DNA from: CAWJTV01 sp963845695
GTDB lineage: Bacteria; Planctomycetota; Planctomycetia; Isosphaerales; Isosphaeraceae
DNA length: 64,000 nt
Direction of reading: 5' to 3'
Assembly (NCBI GenBank): GCA_963845695.1
Contig: CAWJTQ010000003.1
Location: 62,001-126,000, forward strand
Part shown: positions 38,332 through 47,888 of the stretch, piece after piece
Layout: each line of letters begins with the position of its first letter
Numbering within the stretch: position 1 is the first letter of the stretch
Notes under the pieces: model-generated
Seen by the model: only the letters and a program-made list of their open reading frames with translations
What the model was told of the DNA's origin: nothing
Database searches by the model: none
Position numbers and translations under genes: made by a program

Positions 38332-39378
38332 TCAGTACGCGTCGGATGAGACGATCTCACCAAGCCCACGAGTGCTCAGGGATTGGTACGTGAAGAAGTT
38401 AACCGTTTGCTTGATAAAATGGACCGAGCCATCACAGAAGGCGAAGTTGCCACCGCCCGGGTGCATGCTCCGGAAACTGTACCAATGGGTCCAGTCACCC
38501 ACATCGCTCGCCCCTGTCGCCAGGACGATGCTGCCAAGGCCTTGCTGAATGGCCAATCCCGGCCCGATGTAGTTCAGAGGGAGGGCCGTCGAGCCGACCG
38601 TGGCGTTAGCTTCCACCCATTCGTTCCAGAGCATCACCATCTGGATCTGCTCGCCCGCCAGGAAAGTGTTGGACGTGCCGTCGGTGATCTGCTGGATGGG
38701 AACGCCCCAACACTGCCGCCAGAAGATTCCGGTACCTGTCCCAGGACTCGGGGGAAGAGTTTCCGGTGGTTGCGGATCACCCAGTTGGTAGCCACGGCAG
38801 TAGTAGCCCACCTGAGAGCATAAAGACCGGACTCCTGCGTTGGGGGCGCACCCCAAGCAGTTATCGCCGACGCTCCCAACATACGAGGTTCCTGCGGCCA
38901 GTTGGCTCCAGACCTCGTCGGAGTTGTTGTAGTCGGTGGATGGACTTGGGTCACTGGGGCAGAGCAGCGAATTGATCACGGTCTGGCGGACCGTCGAGTT
39001 CGCGAGCCCCAGTCCCTGCTGCCAGTTGCAGATCTGATACGTCCCCCACATGAAACTGAAATTGATCGCGTTGTAGAGCGGTTGTTGTTCCATGTTGGGC
39101 AGCAAGAACACAAGCCAGCTCGAATTGTTCCAGTAGTAGGTCGCGGTCGCGTAGCAGGGATGGAGGTAGAGGTTGGCGGGAAAAGTGTTCGTGATCTGGG
39201 CGTAATTGTGGCAGGCCAGCCCCAATTGCTTGAGGTTGTTGGTGCACTGGGCGCGACGCGCAGCTTCCCGGGCCGCCTGGACAGCTGGCAATAAGAGAGC
39301 AATGAGCACGGCAATGATGGCGATGACCACCAACAGCTCGATCAGGGTGAAACCGCGACGATCTCGATGACCACTCAT
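38332..39378 (-). CDS. DUF1559 type II pseudopilin-like protein
   Basis: 348 aa from ATG 39378, with AGGAG about 8 nt upstream. The prepilin cleavage/methylation motif RRGFTLIELLVVIAIIAVLI starts at residue 8. It is followed by the DUF1559 signature LLPAVQAAREAARRAQCTNN and the C-terminal H-x9-DG motif in MHPGGGNFAFCDGSVHFI. The protein should be processed by a prepilin peptidase and displayed at the cell surface or periplasm. Planctomycetes encode dozens of such proteins; individual roles are unknown. It forms a likely transcription unit with the lipoprotein gene downstream. Confidence 0.92.
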   Translation of the reverse strand: MSGHRDRRGFTLIELLVVIAIIAVLIALLLPAVQAAREAARRAQCTNNLKQLGLACHNYAQITNTFPANLYLHPCYATATYYWNNSSWLVFLLPNMEQQPLYNAINFSFMWGTYQICNWQQGLGLANSTVRQTVINSLLCPSDPSPSTDYNNSDEVWSQLAAGTSYVGSVGDNCLGCAPNAGVRSLCSQVGYYCRGYQLGDPQPPETLPPSPGTGTGIFWRQCWGVPIQQITDGTSNTFLAGEQIQMVMLWNEWVEANATVGSTALPLNYIGPGLAIQQGLGSIVLATGASDVGDWTHWYSFRSMHPGGGNFAFCDGSVHFIKQTVNFFTYQSLSTRGLGEIVSSDAY

Positions 39379-40372
39379 AAGTCGATCTCCTGGAAAAAGA
39401 AATGGACGAAGACGTGTGCCGCTGATCCGTTTGGTTGTGCGCACCCGCTACCGCTCGCCAGGGCGTTCGGTTGCCAGGTGGCAACATCAATCTCGAACAT
39501 CATCCACGCTGATGAGGCCGCGATCCACACGAGAGCCTCATATCGCGGTCACGGCCGACCAGGCGATACCAGCGTCATTCTCACCCGAAACATCGTTCCT
39601 CGCACGAGAATGAATGGGATTCCGAATCAATAACGCGTATTCAGTTCGGAGTGTACGTGACCTGGCGCTGGCAACTTACGACGCAACACAACATCGTGTG
39701 CGCACCTGTGATTCATGTCTGTCTCGACGCCCTTAGTGAGATCAACTCGCCTCGCTTCACGACCCCTCGCTTCCGGACCGACTTGGATCTCCCAGGCAAC
39801 CCACCGAAGTAGACCAAACCGAACGGGAGCGACCCGAGAAACACATCGGAACCGGAACCCCTTCTTCAAGGAATGGGAACAAGGTCCGGTTGAGGTGGCT
39901 CGGATCTTATTCGCACTCTCATGCCATCACCTTTGCTACCGGATGCGATTGATCAGGTCGCCTCCGGTAGCGCATGACCGAGAAACCGGGTAGGTTGATG
40001 CGAGTCTTGTATAAGCCTCGCCTGGGTACGCCAGACCTCCGGCGCAGGGAACTATCGCGAAAGTCCGGTGAAACCTTTCCAGCGGTTTCTTTGGGATATC
40101 TGGATACCTTGGACTTATGTAGGTGACGTTATCCTCGTGTCGGACGGGAGTCAAGAAAATTTTTTATAGAATTTGCTTTTTTGTGCCATGCCAATTAGTG
40201 ACCTCACTCTCCAATCTCTCCTTGGCCTGACGAGAGGCGAATTGCTTGCATTCTCGAGCCGATTCGACTTTTCAGGCGATGTTCAGGCTTTGCGACGGAA
40301 CTCGGGGTTCGGGGCGAGGAGGCTCCCGAGACTGGGTGTATCGCAGACCCCTCTCGCGACACAAGGGACTCC
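39379..40372. other. Long intergenic region between divergent genes, with an AT-rich patch
   Basis: Almost 1 kb without a credible gene separates the DUF1559 and methyltransferase genes. At about 40151-40182 there is an unusually AT-rich stretch (AAGAAAATTTTTTATAGAAT and following T-run) that contains a TATAGAAT-like box. It could be a promoter for the gene at 40373 or an upstream activator region; no matching -35 box is obvious. Confidence 0.35.
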
Positions 40373-42160
40373 ATGAGAAACTTGGCCGACCAGTCTTTAT
40401 CCAGCGAGTTGACCGGATCGGTGTCGAGAGGCCTCCAGAAGGTTGTCATGAGCCAGTTCAGCAATCGCGATCTCTTGCTATGGATTCCGGCCGATGCCCG
40501 GGTTGTCATGGAGGTGGGCTGCGGCGCCGGGGCTCTGGCCCAGGCCTACCGGAGGATCAACCCGGATGTACGATACCTGGGCATCGAGAAGGACCAGGAT
40601 GCGGCTGGGATCGCGGAGACGACGGGCGGACTGGATCGGGTGGTCATCGGCGATGTGGAGTCGATCGAACTATCAATGATGGGGCTCCCCGATCCAACGG
40701 CAGGAGCCGATCCCATCTTGGATTGCCTGGTCTTCAGCGAGGTGCTGGAGCAATTGATCGACCCCTGGGAGGTGATGGCGCGATTGTCACGTGGGGTGCG
40801 CGACGGCGGACAGGTCCTCGCTTGCATCTCCAACGTGCAGCATTACTCCGTGCTGGTCAATTTGCTGAATGGCCGTTGGGACTACCAGGCGGACGGACTG
40901 CTCGACCGCAGCCGTCTGCGCTTCTTCACGCTCTCGGGGATCCGAGACGTATTCGCTCAGTCCGGACTTCACGTGTTCGAGATCGTGCCCCGATGGCAGC
41001 CGAGTGCCGAGTTCGACCAGTTCCAGCAACTGATGGCACCGGTGGTCCGAGCCCTGGGTATCGACGCGTCAGCCTTCGGGTTCCAGACCCGGGCGGTCCA
41101 GTACGTCGTCCGGTCCGTGCGTGCTGCGAGTGAGCCGCGACGGACGCTGGTCTGGACGCTCCTCGGCTCGGTACTCGCCAGTGAAGTGCGCGTCGGCGAG
41201 CCGGGGACATTTCTGGCTAGGATTCCAGGCGTCCGCGTTCTCGCTGGCACGGGACTCCAGTTCGAGGACCTGGGCCGGACGATCCAGGGCGAGGAAAAGG
41301 TCTTCCTTCAACAGCGAGTCATTATCCCCCGCGCGGACCACCTCCGACTCCAGCGCGCCCTCCTGGCGCAGGGGTATCTCATCGTCGGCGAATTCGACGA
41401 CGATCCCGCGCATTTCGCGGAGCTGGCGCGCACAGATTTCTTGGCATTGCGTGGCTGCCACTGCATTCAGACATCGACCGACGTCATGGCCGAATCGCTC
41501 CGGCCCTACAATCCGCACGTCCGAGTTTTCCCCAACCAGGTCGCTTCTCTATCTCCTCTTCGAACCACATTCCCTCCCGACTCGGGCCCGGTCACGATCT
41601 TCTTCGGCGCTCTGAACCGCGAGACCGATTGGGCGCCCATCTTGCGGATGCTTAACGCGATCCTGGCCGCTCACGGCAGTGGTGTGCGGGTCCAGGTGGT
41701 CTACGACCGGCTCTTCTTCGACGCCCTCACGACCGAGAACAAGGCGTTCGAGCCCCTCTGCTCATACGAGCGCTACAAGTCCCTACTTTATCAGGCGGAC
41801 ATCGCCCTGCTGCCTTTGGAACCCACGCGGTTCAACCGGCACAAGTCGGACCTCAAGTTCATCGAATCCGCCGCTCAAGGTACCGCCGTCCTGGCCAGTC
41901 CGACCGTCTACGAGCGAACGATCCGGCAAGGCGAGACGGGCCTGATCTACCATTCGCCCGACGAGTTCGCGGTACTTCTGGACCACCTCATCCTCGATGG
42001 GCCGTACCGCCGCCGCATCGCCGATGCAGCCTATCGCTACGTCGCCGAGAACCGCCTGCTGGCGCGCCACGTTCGCGACCGGCTCGATTGGTACCGCGCC
42101 ATGCTCGACCGCCGCGAACGCCTGGACGTCGAGCTTCGCCAGCGCATACCGGACCTTTGA
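40373..42160 (+). CDS. Fused SAM-dependent methyltransferase and glycosyltransferase
   Basis: 595 aa, unbroken. Residues about 25-240 form a class I methyltransferase: VVMEVGCGAGALAQAYRRI is the SAM-binding glycine loop, YLGIEKD the acidic strand, and VFSEVLEQLIDPW matches the methyltransferase-11/23 motif. Residues about 270-595 resemble a GT-B glycosyltransferase: VTIFFGALNRETDWAPIL and the DIALLPLEPTRFNRHKSDLKF ... GETGLIYHSPDEFAVLLDHL nucleotide-sugar-binding end. Such fusions occur in O-antigen or surface glycan synthesis. Start ATG 40373 has AAGGGA a few bases upstream. No other glycan genes adjoin it. Confidence 0.8.
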   Translation: MRNLADQSLSSELTGSVSRGLQKVVMSQFSNRDLLLWIPADARVVMEVGCGAGALAQAYRRINPDVRYLGIEKDQDAAGIAETTGGLDRVVIGDVESIELSMMGLPDPTAGADPILDCLVFSEVLEQLIDPWEVMARLSRGVRDGGQVLACISNVQHYSVLVNLLNGRWDYQADGLLDRSRLRFFTLSGIRDVFAQSGLHVFEIVPRWQPSAEFDQFQQLMAPVVRALGIDASAFGFQTRAVQYVVRSVRAASEPRRTLVWTLLGSVLASEVRVGEPGTFLARIPGVRVLAGTGLQFEDLGRTIQGEEKVFLQQRVIIPRADHLRLQRALLAQGYLIVGEFDDDPAHFAELARTDFLALRGCHCIQTSTDVMAESLRPYNPHVRVFPNQVASLSPLRTTFPPDSGPVTIFFGALNRETDWAPILRMLNAILAAHGSGVRVQVVYDRLFFDALTTENKAFEPLCSYERYKSLLYQADIALLPLEPTRFNRHKSDLKFIESAAQGTAVLASPTVYERTIRQGETGLIYHSPDEFAVLLDHLILDGPYRRRIADAAYRYVAENRLLARHVRDRLDWYRAMLDRRERLDVELRQRIPDL

Positions 42161-42198
42161 TCCTGTCGGTCTCGCCGCAAGCACTCGAGTCGATCGAA

Positions 42199-43132
42199 TC
42201 AGAGACTGCCGACCATGGACGACTCGCGTTTTTTCCCATCCGGTTCACTCAGCGGAGAGGCATCTTTGATCACCTTGTTCAACACGGCAGCGGCCAGCAA
42301 CTCGACGCTGCATATCCAGAGCCAGCTCATGAGCACGACGATGCCTCCCAGCGATCCATACGTCGCGCTATAGTGACCCCAATTCTGAGCGTAGATCCGG
42401 AAGAGAAAGCTGACCAGTACCAGGACCGTGGCGCCCAGCAAGCTCCCGGGGGTGATCCACTCCCAGGCGCTGATCGGCATCCGGCCCGAAGTACATGGCG
42501 ACCGCGAAGCTGACGAGAACCAGGATGAAGACCGCAATCCCGTGGAGGGTCGTGACCAGGATGGCCGCCCCGCGACTCAGCCCGAGCCAGCCGAGGATCT
42601 GCGGCCAGATGAGGATGGTCGCGAAGACCGCGATCAGGATTCCAGCCTGGCTCAGGGTCAACAGTGCGGCGATCAAGTGCTGCTTCCAGTAGGGACGGGT
42701 CTCCTGGACGCCCAGAATCCGATTCATCGCGTCCATGATTGAGACGAACAGGCTCGACGAGAGCCAGAGAATCGCGATCAAGCCGAACGAAATCAAGCCG
42801 CTCGGCGGCTGATCCTGGAGCCGGATCAACTCCCGCGCGACGATCGAGACTGCATCGTCGGGGAGCAGATCGCGCAGCGGCTCGAGCGGTCCGACAAACG
42901 CCGATCCCTTCGTTTCCGCGTGACGAGGAATCCCAGGGAGACAGTAGGCCGTCAAGGTGATCACCAGCGCCTGGAACGGCACCAGCGCCGCGATCGCATA
43001 GAACGTGATGGCCGCCGCGCGGGTCAAGATCTCCAGCTCGCTCATCCGATTCCAGGTCCGCACCGCCGCCTCGCGCACCGTCAATCCGCCCAGATTCATC
43101 GCCGACCAGAGTCGTTTCGTGATGATCGCCAT
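42199..43132 (-). CDS. YihY/BrkB family inner-membrane protein; one frame break
   Basis: About 310 aa from the ATG at 43132. Six membrane segments are seen, including ITFYAIAALVPFQALVITL, ILWLSSSLFVSIMDAMNRI and GGIVVLMSWLWICSVELLAA. The conserved YATYGSLGG-like block is SATYGSLGGIVV. At 42481-42482 CCGGATG should read CCGATG; removing one base joins AMYFGP to MPISAWEWITPGSLLGA, the expected loop and TM5 start. Family members are widespread, were once misnamed ribonuclease BN, and their transport or membrane role is unresolved. It is convergent with the methyltransferase-glycosyltransferase gene. Confidence 0.85.
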
Positions 43133-43284
43133 CGTTGTCAGTCGTCCGCGCACGACCGTCCTTTGTTGTCCGCCCAAGCCTTCTCTTCAGAGCCCTGGCT
43201 TCTCTGCCACCCTTGTCGTTCTCGACCGCATGATCCTGTGTTTGAGCGACGACGGATCGCAAGTCACGGACGACTCGAGCGGGC

Positions 43285-43494
43285 TCACCAAGGCTTCAAC
43301 TTCCAGCCCAGAATGAAACCGATCCCCAGCGCCCAGGCCGCGAAAGCCAGGGGCTCCTCCCTCGCGTAATCCTCGAGAGATTCCACGACGGAACGGACTG
43401 TCTGCTCCGCCCAGTTGTGCTCAACGCGGTTCCCGATACGGTTTGCCCGGACCATGTCGTCGGGGTAATCCGTCACGTTGTACGCTGTTGACAT
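43285..43494 (-). CDS. Small C-terminally anchored membrane protein (DUF883/ElaB-like tail)
   Basis: 69 aa from ATG 43494, with AAGGAG about 9 nt upstream. A hydrophilic first half (NRVEHNWAEQTVRSVVESLE) is followed by EEPLAFAAWALGIGFILGWK, a Gly/Ala-rich C-terminal membrane segment like that of ElaB/YqjD (DUF883) proteins. Those tether ribosomes or act in stress in enterobacteria; here only the layout is similar. The gene is near CsbD and other small stress-type genes. Confidence 0.6.
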   Translation of the reverse strand: MSTAYNVTDYPDDMVRANRIGNRVEHNWAEQTVRSVVESLEDYAREEPLAFAAWALGIGFILGWKLKPW

Positions 43495-43842
43495 CGGATT
43501 AGGCTCCTTTGGGTCACGTAGTGATTCCGCCGATTCGAGCCGGCGATGCCAACCGCCATCGAACTCGATCGTCACGTTGAGACCCTGCCCTCGTGGCATG
43601 CAATCCCGTAGACAAGGTGCAAACGAGATGCCGAGATCCCGACCAACGCCTGATCGGTCCGAGATCCGGAGTAAATTTCCGTGAGGTGTTTGGCACGCTT
43701 CGATAAAGGAGTCGCGCATTGCGGAATCGACCCGCTTCGGCACGCCCCTTGCTCGTTGTTTCCCCTGACTCTGGCAGCCAGCCGCTGGATCTCATTCGGG
43801 GTCACTGGCCGCCGTGATTTTCAGGATCGAGGAAGACGTTCC

Positions 43843-44040
43843 ATGAGGAAGTTGATCAGCGCAACGATGATGGCGGTTCTGGTGGCGGGCTTTGGGATGG
43901 GGATCTCCGGTTGCTCGGACGAGTCCAGCGAGACCCAGAAGGTCATCACCAAGACGCCCGAAGGCACAACCACCCAGACGGTCAAGAAGTCGGTCGAGAC
44001 GTCCGGCAGCAATCCACCGGCTCCGACCACCAATCCGTGA
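43843..44040 (+). CDS. Small lipoprotein
   Basis: 65 aa from ATG 43843, with GAGGA upstream. The signal LISATMMAVLVAGFGMGISG ends in a lipobox Cys (GISGC). The mature part is about 40 residues, rich in Thr, Ser, Glu and Pro (KTPEGTTTQTVKKSVETSG). No domain is recognised. It lies 93 bp before the CsbD-like gene on the same strand. Confidence 0.65.
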   Translation: MRKLISATMMAVLVAGFGMGISGCSDESSETQKVITKTPEGTTTQTVKKSVETSGSNPPAPTTNP

Positions 44041-44133
44041 TCCCCGATTTCATCTCATGACTCCGGACCGAACATCGTCCTGAAGAATCGGATCGGATTC
44101 GTTTCAGCCCAAACACACTGAGATACTGACACA

Positions 44134-44553
44134 ATGATGAACGTACAAACGTTGCAAGGGCAGTGGAACCAGGTCCGCGGCGAGTTGAAGAAGAAGTGGG
44201 GTCAGCTCACCGACGACGACCTCCGGTTCAACAATGGCAACATCGATCAGTTGATCGGCAAGATTCAGAGCCGGACAGGCGAGGCCCGAGAGGCGATCGA
44301 ACAATTCCTCGGCGAGGTGACGTCTCACGGGGCATCGGCGATCTCACAGGGGGCCGAGCAGGTCGGCGAGTATGCCCGCTATGCCGGCGACCAGGTGCGC
44401 CAGGGCTACAACCGAATCTCCGACCAGTTCGGCCGGGGATACGAATACTCGCAGGACATCATCCGCGAGAACCCGACGCGGTCGATCGCTACGGTCTTCG
44501 GAGTCGGTGTGCTGCTCGGAGTCGTCGTCGGCCTCGCCCTGCGCCGGCATTGA
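44134..44553 (+). CDS. CsbD-like stress protein with DUF883-type C-terminus
   Basis: 139 aa. Residues 5-60 match the CsbD family (LQGQWNQVRGELKKKWGQLT, then LIGKIQSRTGEAREAIEQFL). A helical middle (GAEQVGEYARYAGDQVRQGY) follows, then a C-terminal membrane segment with RENPTRSIATVFGVGVLLG and a final Arg-Arg-His, as in DUF883 proteins. CsbD members are induced by general stress. The combination would anchor the CsbD part at the inner membrane. It sits within a run of small envelope/stress genes. Confidence 0.85.
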   Translation: MMNVQTLQGQWNQVRGELKKKWGQLTDDDLRFNNGNIDQLIGKIQSRTGEAREAIEQFLGEVTSHGASAISQGAEQVGEYARYAGDQVRQGYNRISDQFGRGYEYSQDIIRENPTRSIATVFGVGVLLGVVVGLALRRH

Positions 44554-44774
44554 AATCACTCCGAACCGGCCTCGAGAGGGGCCGAACCTCAAAGAATGAC
44601 GGCGCGGGTCGCCCGCGATCTCCATCGTTGCGGCCCGTGCCGTATTCTTGTCAACATTCTGCGCAGCAACGCTCGATGACTCGAAACCCGGCGCACCTGG
44701 GTGACAGTTCGGGAGCGCGGGCGTTATAATCCACCGACCGCACATTACTCTCGACAGCGACAAGGAGAATGGCC

Positions 44775-45281
44775 ATGTGGAAACGACGTGAGCTGCTCGG
44801 CACGCTCGGCGCAGGCGCGGCCGGCCTGGCATTCTTGACCCATCGCACGGAGGCCGCCGGTCAAGCCCCGGCGATTGGCAACCCTCATGACGAACACGAC
44901 CCCAGGCACGCCGCCATGCTGAAGGAGTGCGACGAGGCCTGTGGCCACTGTGAGGCCGCTTGCAACGCGGCGTTCCACCACTGCATCACGCAGTCCGCAG
45001 CGGGCAAGACCGAGCACGCCAAGATGGCGCAGCTCGTTATTGATTGCGCCGCGTTCTGTACACTCTCCGCGGCCATGATCGCGCGTCGCAGTTCGCTGAT
45101 GGTCGAGTCTTGCCGCGCCTGCGCCGAAGCCTGTCGTCGTTGTGCCGAGGAGTGTGGTTCTGCCCAGACCGACGAGATGATGAAAGCCTGCGCCACCTCA
45201 TGTCGGCGATGCGAAGAGTCTTGCCGAAAAATGGTCCAGGCCATGGGCGGCTTTCATCGCGACGAAAAGCGATCGAACTGA
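44775..45281 (+). CDS. Tat-exported four-helix Cys-rich copper-storage-like protein (Csp/DUF326)
   Basis: 168 aa from ATG 44775, 7 nt after AAGGAG; ATG 44769 is too close to that site. A Tat-like leader (KRRELLGTLGAGAAGLAFL) precedes four cysteine-bearing helices: CDEACGHCEAACNAAFHHC, IDCAAFC, SCRACAEACRRCAEECG and CATSCRRCEESCRKM. I count at least 17 Cys in the mature part, in the C-x2/3-C spacing of Csp1-type copper storage bundles. A leader on it implies periplasmic copper binding, as in Csp1 of methanotrophs. No copper transporter or regulator adjoins. The DUF326-family ferredoxin-like annotation is the main alternative. Confidence 0.82.
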   Translation: MWKRRELLGTLGAGAAGLAFLTHRTEAAGQAPAIGNPHDEHDPRHAAMLKECDEACGHCEAACNAAFHHCITQSAAGKTEHAKMAQLVIDCAAFCTLSAAMIARRSSLMVESCRACAEACRRCAEECGSAQTDEMMKACATSCRRCEESCRKMVQAMGGFHRDEKRSN

Positions 45282-45560
45282 AGGCGGTTGAGTCCGAGAC
45301 CGAGCCAGACAAACCTCAGAGGGAGTTGTAAGGTGGGTCGAACGCCGCATCGCGACCTGAGGCCCACCAAATGCCGCTCCATCGCCTGTCGCCAGGGCCG
45401 TACTCGCGGCCGTGAGTGGCCGATGCCGGTTGGGTGTTGAACTGGACCGATCATTGCGATGAAATGATCGAGAAGGCCAACACCCCGCACGGTCAACACC
45501 GTTCGCCTCCGTCGGAGGACCCGGCCGGGGACCCCACCGAACGGATGCTCCTCCCTGGCG

Positions 45561-46953
45561 ATGACACCCATGAACCCAACTCTGAGCAACATTCCGCGTC
45601 CTTCCCGCCGCGATTTCCTGCGTACGACGATCCAGGCATCGGCTGCGGGGATCGCGTTCCCGACGATCGTCCCTGGCTCCGCGTTGGGCCTCTCGGGGAG
45701 CGTCGCACCCAGCAACCAGATCACGCTGGGCATCATCGGGACTGGCAATCAGGGCTTCAACGACATCCATTCGTTCCTGAGGGACGACCGCGTGCGGATC
45801 GTCGCGGTCTGCGACGTCAATCGTGAGAGTCCGGGTTACTGGGACGGCAAAGTCGGCGGTCGAGAACCGGCCCGCCGGCTGGTCGAGAAGCACTACGAGG
45901 ATCGCGCCGAGCCGGGACTTACCGAGGCTGCGAAGCGTATGTAGATTACCGGGAAGTCATGGGCCGGGACGACATCGACGCGGTCGAGGTCTGTACCCCA
46001 GACCACTGGCACGCCATCCCGGTCGTCGCGGCGTGCAAGGCGAAGAAGGACATCTACTGCCAGAAGCCATTGTCGCTGACCATCGCCGAAGGCCGCGCGA
46101 TGAGCTACGCGGTAAGCACCTCACGCGTCGTTTTCCAGACCGGGAGCCAGCAACGATCCGACCACCGGTTCCGCCGAGCTTGTGAGCTCGTGCGCAACGG
46201 CCGGATCGGGGACCTTCGGCGAGTGCGCGTCGGCATGCCCTCGGGACGGTCTGACTACGCCAAGACCGGCGACCACAAGAAGCCGGAGCCGGTTCCCAAG
46301 GGCTTCGAGTATGACCTTTGGCTCGGCCCTGCGCCCGACGCTCCTTACGCCCGCGCGCACTGCCACGTCAACTTTCGATGGATCTACGACTACTCCGGCG
46401 GCCAGGTGACCGACTGGGGCGGCCACCACCCCGATTGTGCCCAATGGGGCATGGGCACCGAGATGACCGGCCCTATCGCGATCCGAAACGCCAAGGCGAC
46501 CTTCCCACCCGACCCCCTCTGGAACACCGCTACCGAATACGCCTTCGAAGCGGTCTACGAGAACGGACTGACGATGCTGATCTCCAACAAGGAAAAGATG
46601 GGCATCACCTTCGAGGGGAGCAAGGGGACGATCTACGTCGATCGCGGCAACCTGGAAGCCGAGCCCAAGTCGCTTCTCGACTCCACGATCGGCCCCGACG
46701 AGATCCAACTTTACAAGAGCGACGACCACTTCAGGAACTTCATCGACTGCGTCATCTCGCGTCAGCCGACGGCAGCGCCGGTGGAAGTCGCCCACCGGTC
46801 GATCACGATCTGCCACCTGGGCAACATCGCAATGCACTGGGCCGCGAGTCCCTGCGCTGGGATCCTCGGACCGAACAGATCATCGGTGATGATGAAGCGG
46901 CGAAGATGCTGAGCCGCCCCTACCGTGCCCCGTGGTACTTGCCGGAAGTCTAA
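45561..46953 (+). CDS. Tat-exported Gfo/Idh/MocA-family oxidoreductase; two frame breaks
   Basis: The Tat signal is SRRDFLRTTIQASAAGIAFP. The Rossmann domain begins ITLGIIGTGNQGFNDIHSFL, and the conserved EVCTPDHWHAIPVVAACKAK and DIYCQKPLSLTI (EKP-type motif, here QKP) follow. The C-terminal alpha/beta domain contains GGQVTDWGGHHPDCAQWGMG. Near 45912 a missing C turns GAGCCCGGG into GAGCCGGG, and near 46837 CACCTGGG has become CACTGGG. Restoring both gives a 464-aa protein ending PYRAPWYLPEV at 46953. Planctomycetes have many such secreted oxidoreductases, thought to act on sugars with bound NAD(P). The substrate is unknown. Confidence 0.87.
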
Positions 46954-46992
46954 CGCGGACACCGCCGTCCGGGATCTCAAGGAAGGGAACCC

Positions 46993-47589
46993 ATGAAGTA
47001 CCCCCGATTTACGATCGCTCGCCTGATGTTCGCGATTCTGGTCATCGCCTTCAATGCAGCGTTGATCCGCGCATTCTCCCAGGGAATGTTTTCGGGCGTC
47101 ATTCTGTTGTTCTTCGCGATGCAAGTCGGCCTCTTCCTCGTGTTACGAAGCCAGGGGCGACCCCGACGCTTCTGGGTCGGATTTGAAGTGGTCGGGATCG
47201 CCGTGCTCCTTGTGTTGTTCTGGCTCGAGTCCTTCCCCGACTCCAGGATGAGCCGGCACGTGTTCGTCTCCATCGACCTTGCCATGGACGCCGTGGTCGA
47301 ATCGCCTCACACCCCTGCGCCTGTTGCCACCTTTTTCAGCGACCACCCGGATCTACTCTGCGCGGCAGTGTGTTCCCCCCCGGAATTTGTGATAGCATCG
47401 CTGGGCGGGTTGTTCGCCATGATGGTGGGTCCCGGGCTGCGACGCCAGGTCTTGAGCCCGAATCCTCGCAGTCCTCGTTGTCCGCAACCGGCTGGAGTGT
47501 TAACTTCGAACGGTTGCGATCGCGATGGCCCGTCCTTCCTGACACTCACAAACGAGCGCACTGAAGGTCCGACGACGAGAGCTAATTGA
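46993..47589 (+). CDS. Hypothetical membrane protein
   Basis: 198 aa from ATG 46993, with GGAAGGG upstream. The N-terminus FTIARLMFAILVIAFNAAL is the planctomycete 'F-T-I-x-x-L-M' membrane leader. A second and third membrane segment follow (GVILLFFAMQVGLFLVL, FEVVGIAVLLVLFWL), then a soluble part and one more hydrophobic helix (EFVIASLGGLFAMMVG). The last 50 residues are Pro/Arg/Ser-rich. No domain is recognised. Confidence 0.55.
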   Translation: MKYPRFTIARLMFAILVIAFNAALIRAFSQGMFSGVILLFFAMQVGLFLVLRSQGRPRRFWVGFEVVGIAVLLVLFWLESFPDSRMSRHVFVSIDLAMDAVVESPHTPAPVATFFSDHPDLLCAAVCSPPEFVIASLGGLFAMMVGPGLRRQVLSPNPRSPRCPQPAGVLTSNGCDRDGPSFLTLTNERTEGPTTRAN

Positions 47590-47628
47590 CACCGTCCTCA
47601 TCAGGATGAGCCAGAGGAGATTCGTTCC

Positions 47629-47872
47629 ATGATGACTTCCAGGAAAGTCGTCGAGTACGTTACAGCGGAACTGTTCCGCCCCTTTCGCATGAGAATGGCG
47701 AGCGGGCCGTCGTTCGACATCCGACACCGAGATGATCCTGGTTGGACGGAGCTCCGTGATGGTTTATACGGTGGTCGGTGAGCAAGAGAATGAAAAGTGG
47801 CATGATGTGTCGTTGATGTTGATGGAGACCATCGAGTCAATCGATGTTTCGGTTCATCAATCGAACGACTAG
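47629..47872 (+). CDS. Small conserved protein of the 'PFRPF / HPE' type; one frame break
   Basis: About 80 aa. ATG 47629 lies about 10 nt after AGGAG. It reads MMTSRKVVEYVTAELFRPFR, then MRMASGPSFDIRH. Removing one C near 47728 continues as EMILVGRSSVMVYTVVGEQE and ends IESIDVSVHQSND at TAG 47870-47872. This is the small beta-rich family with F-R-P-F near the start, D-I-x-H-P-E in the middle and a hydrophobic end. Its function is unknown. It stops 16 bp before the HAD-phosphatase start. Confidence 0.55.
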
Positions 47873-47888
47873 CGGCATGGGGAGCACG

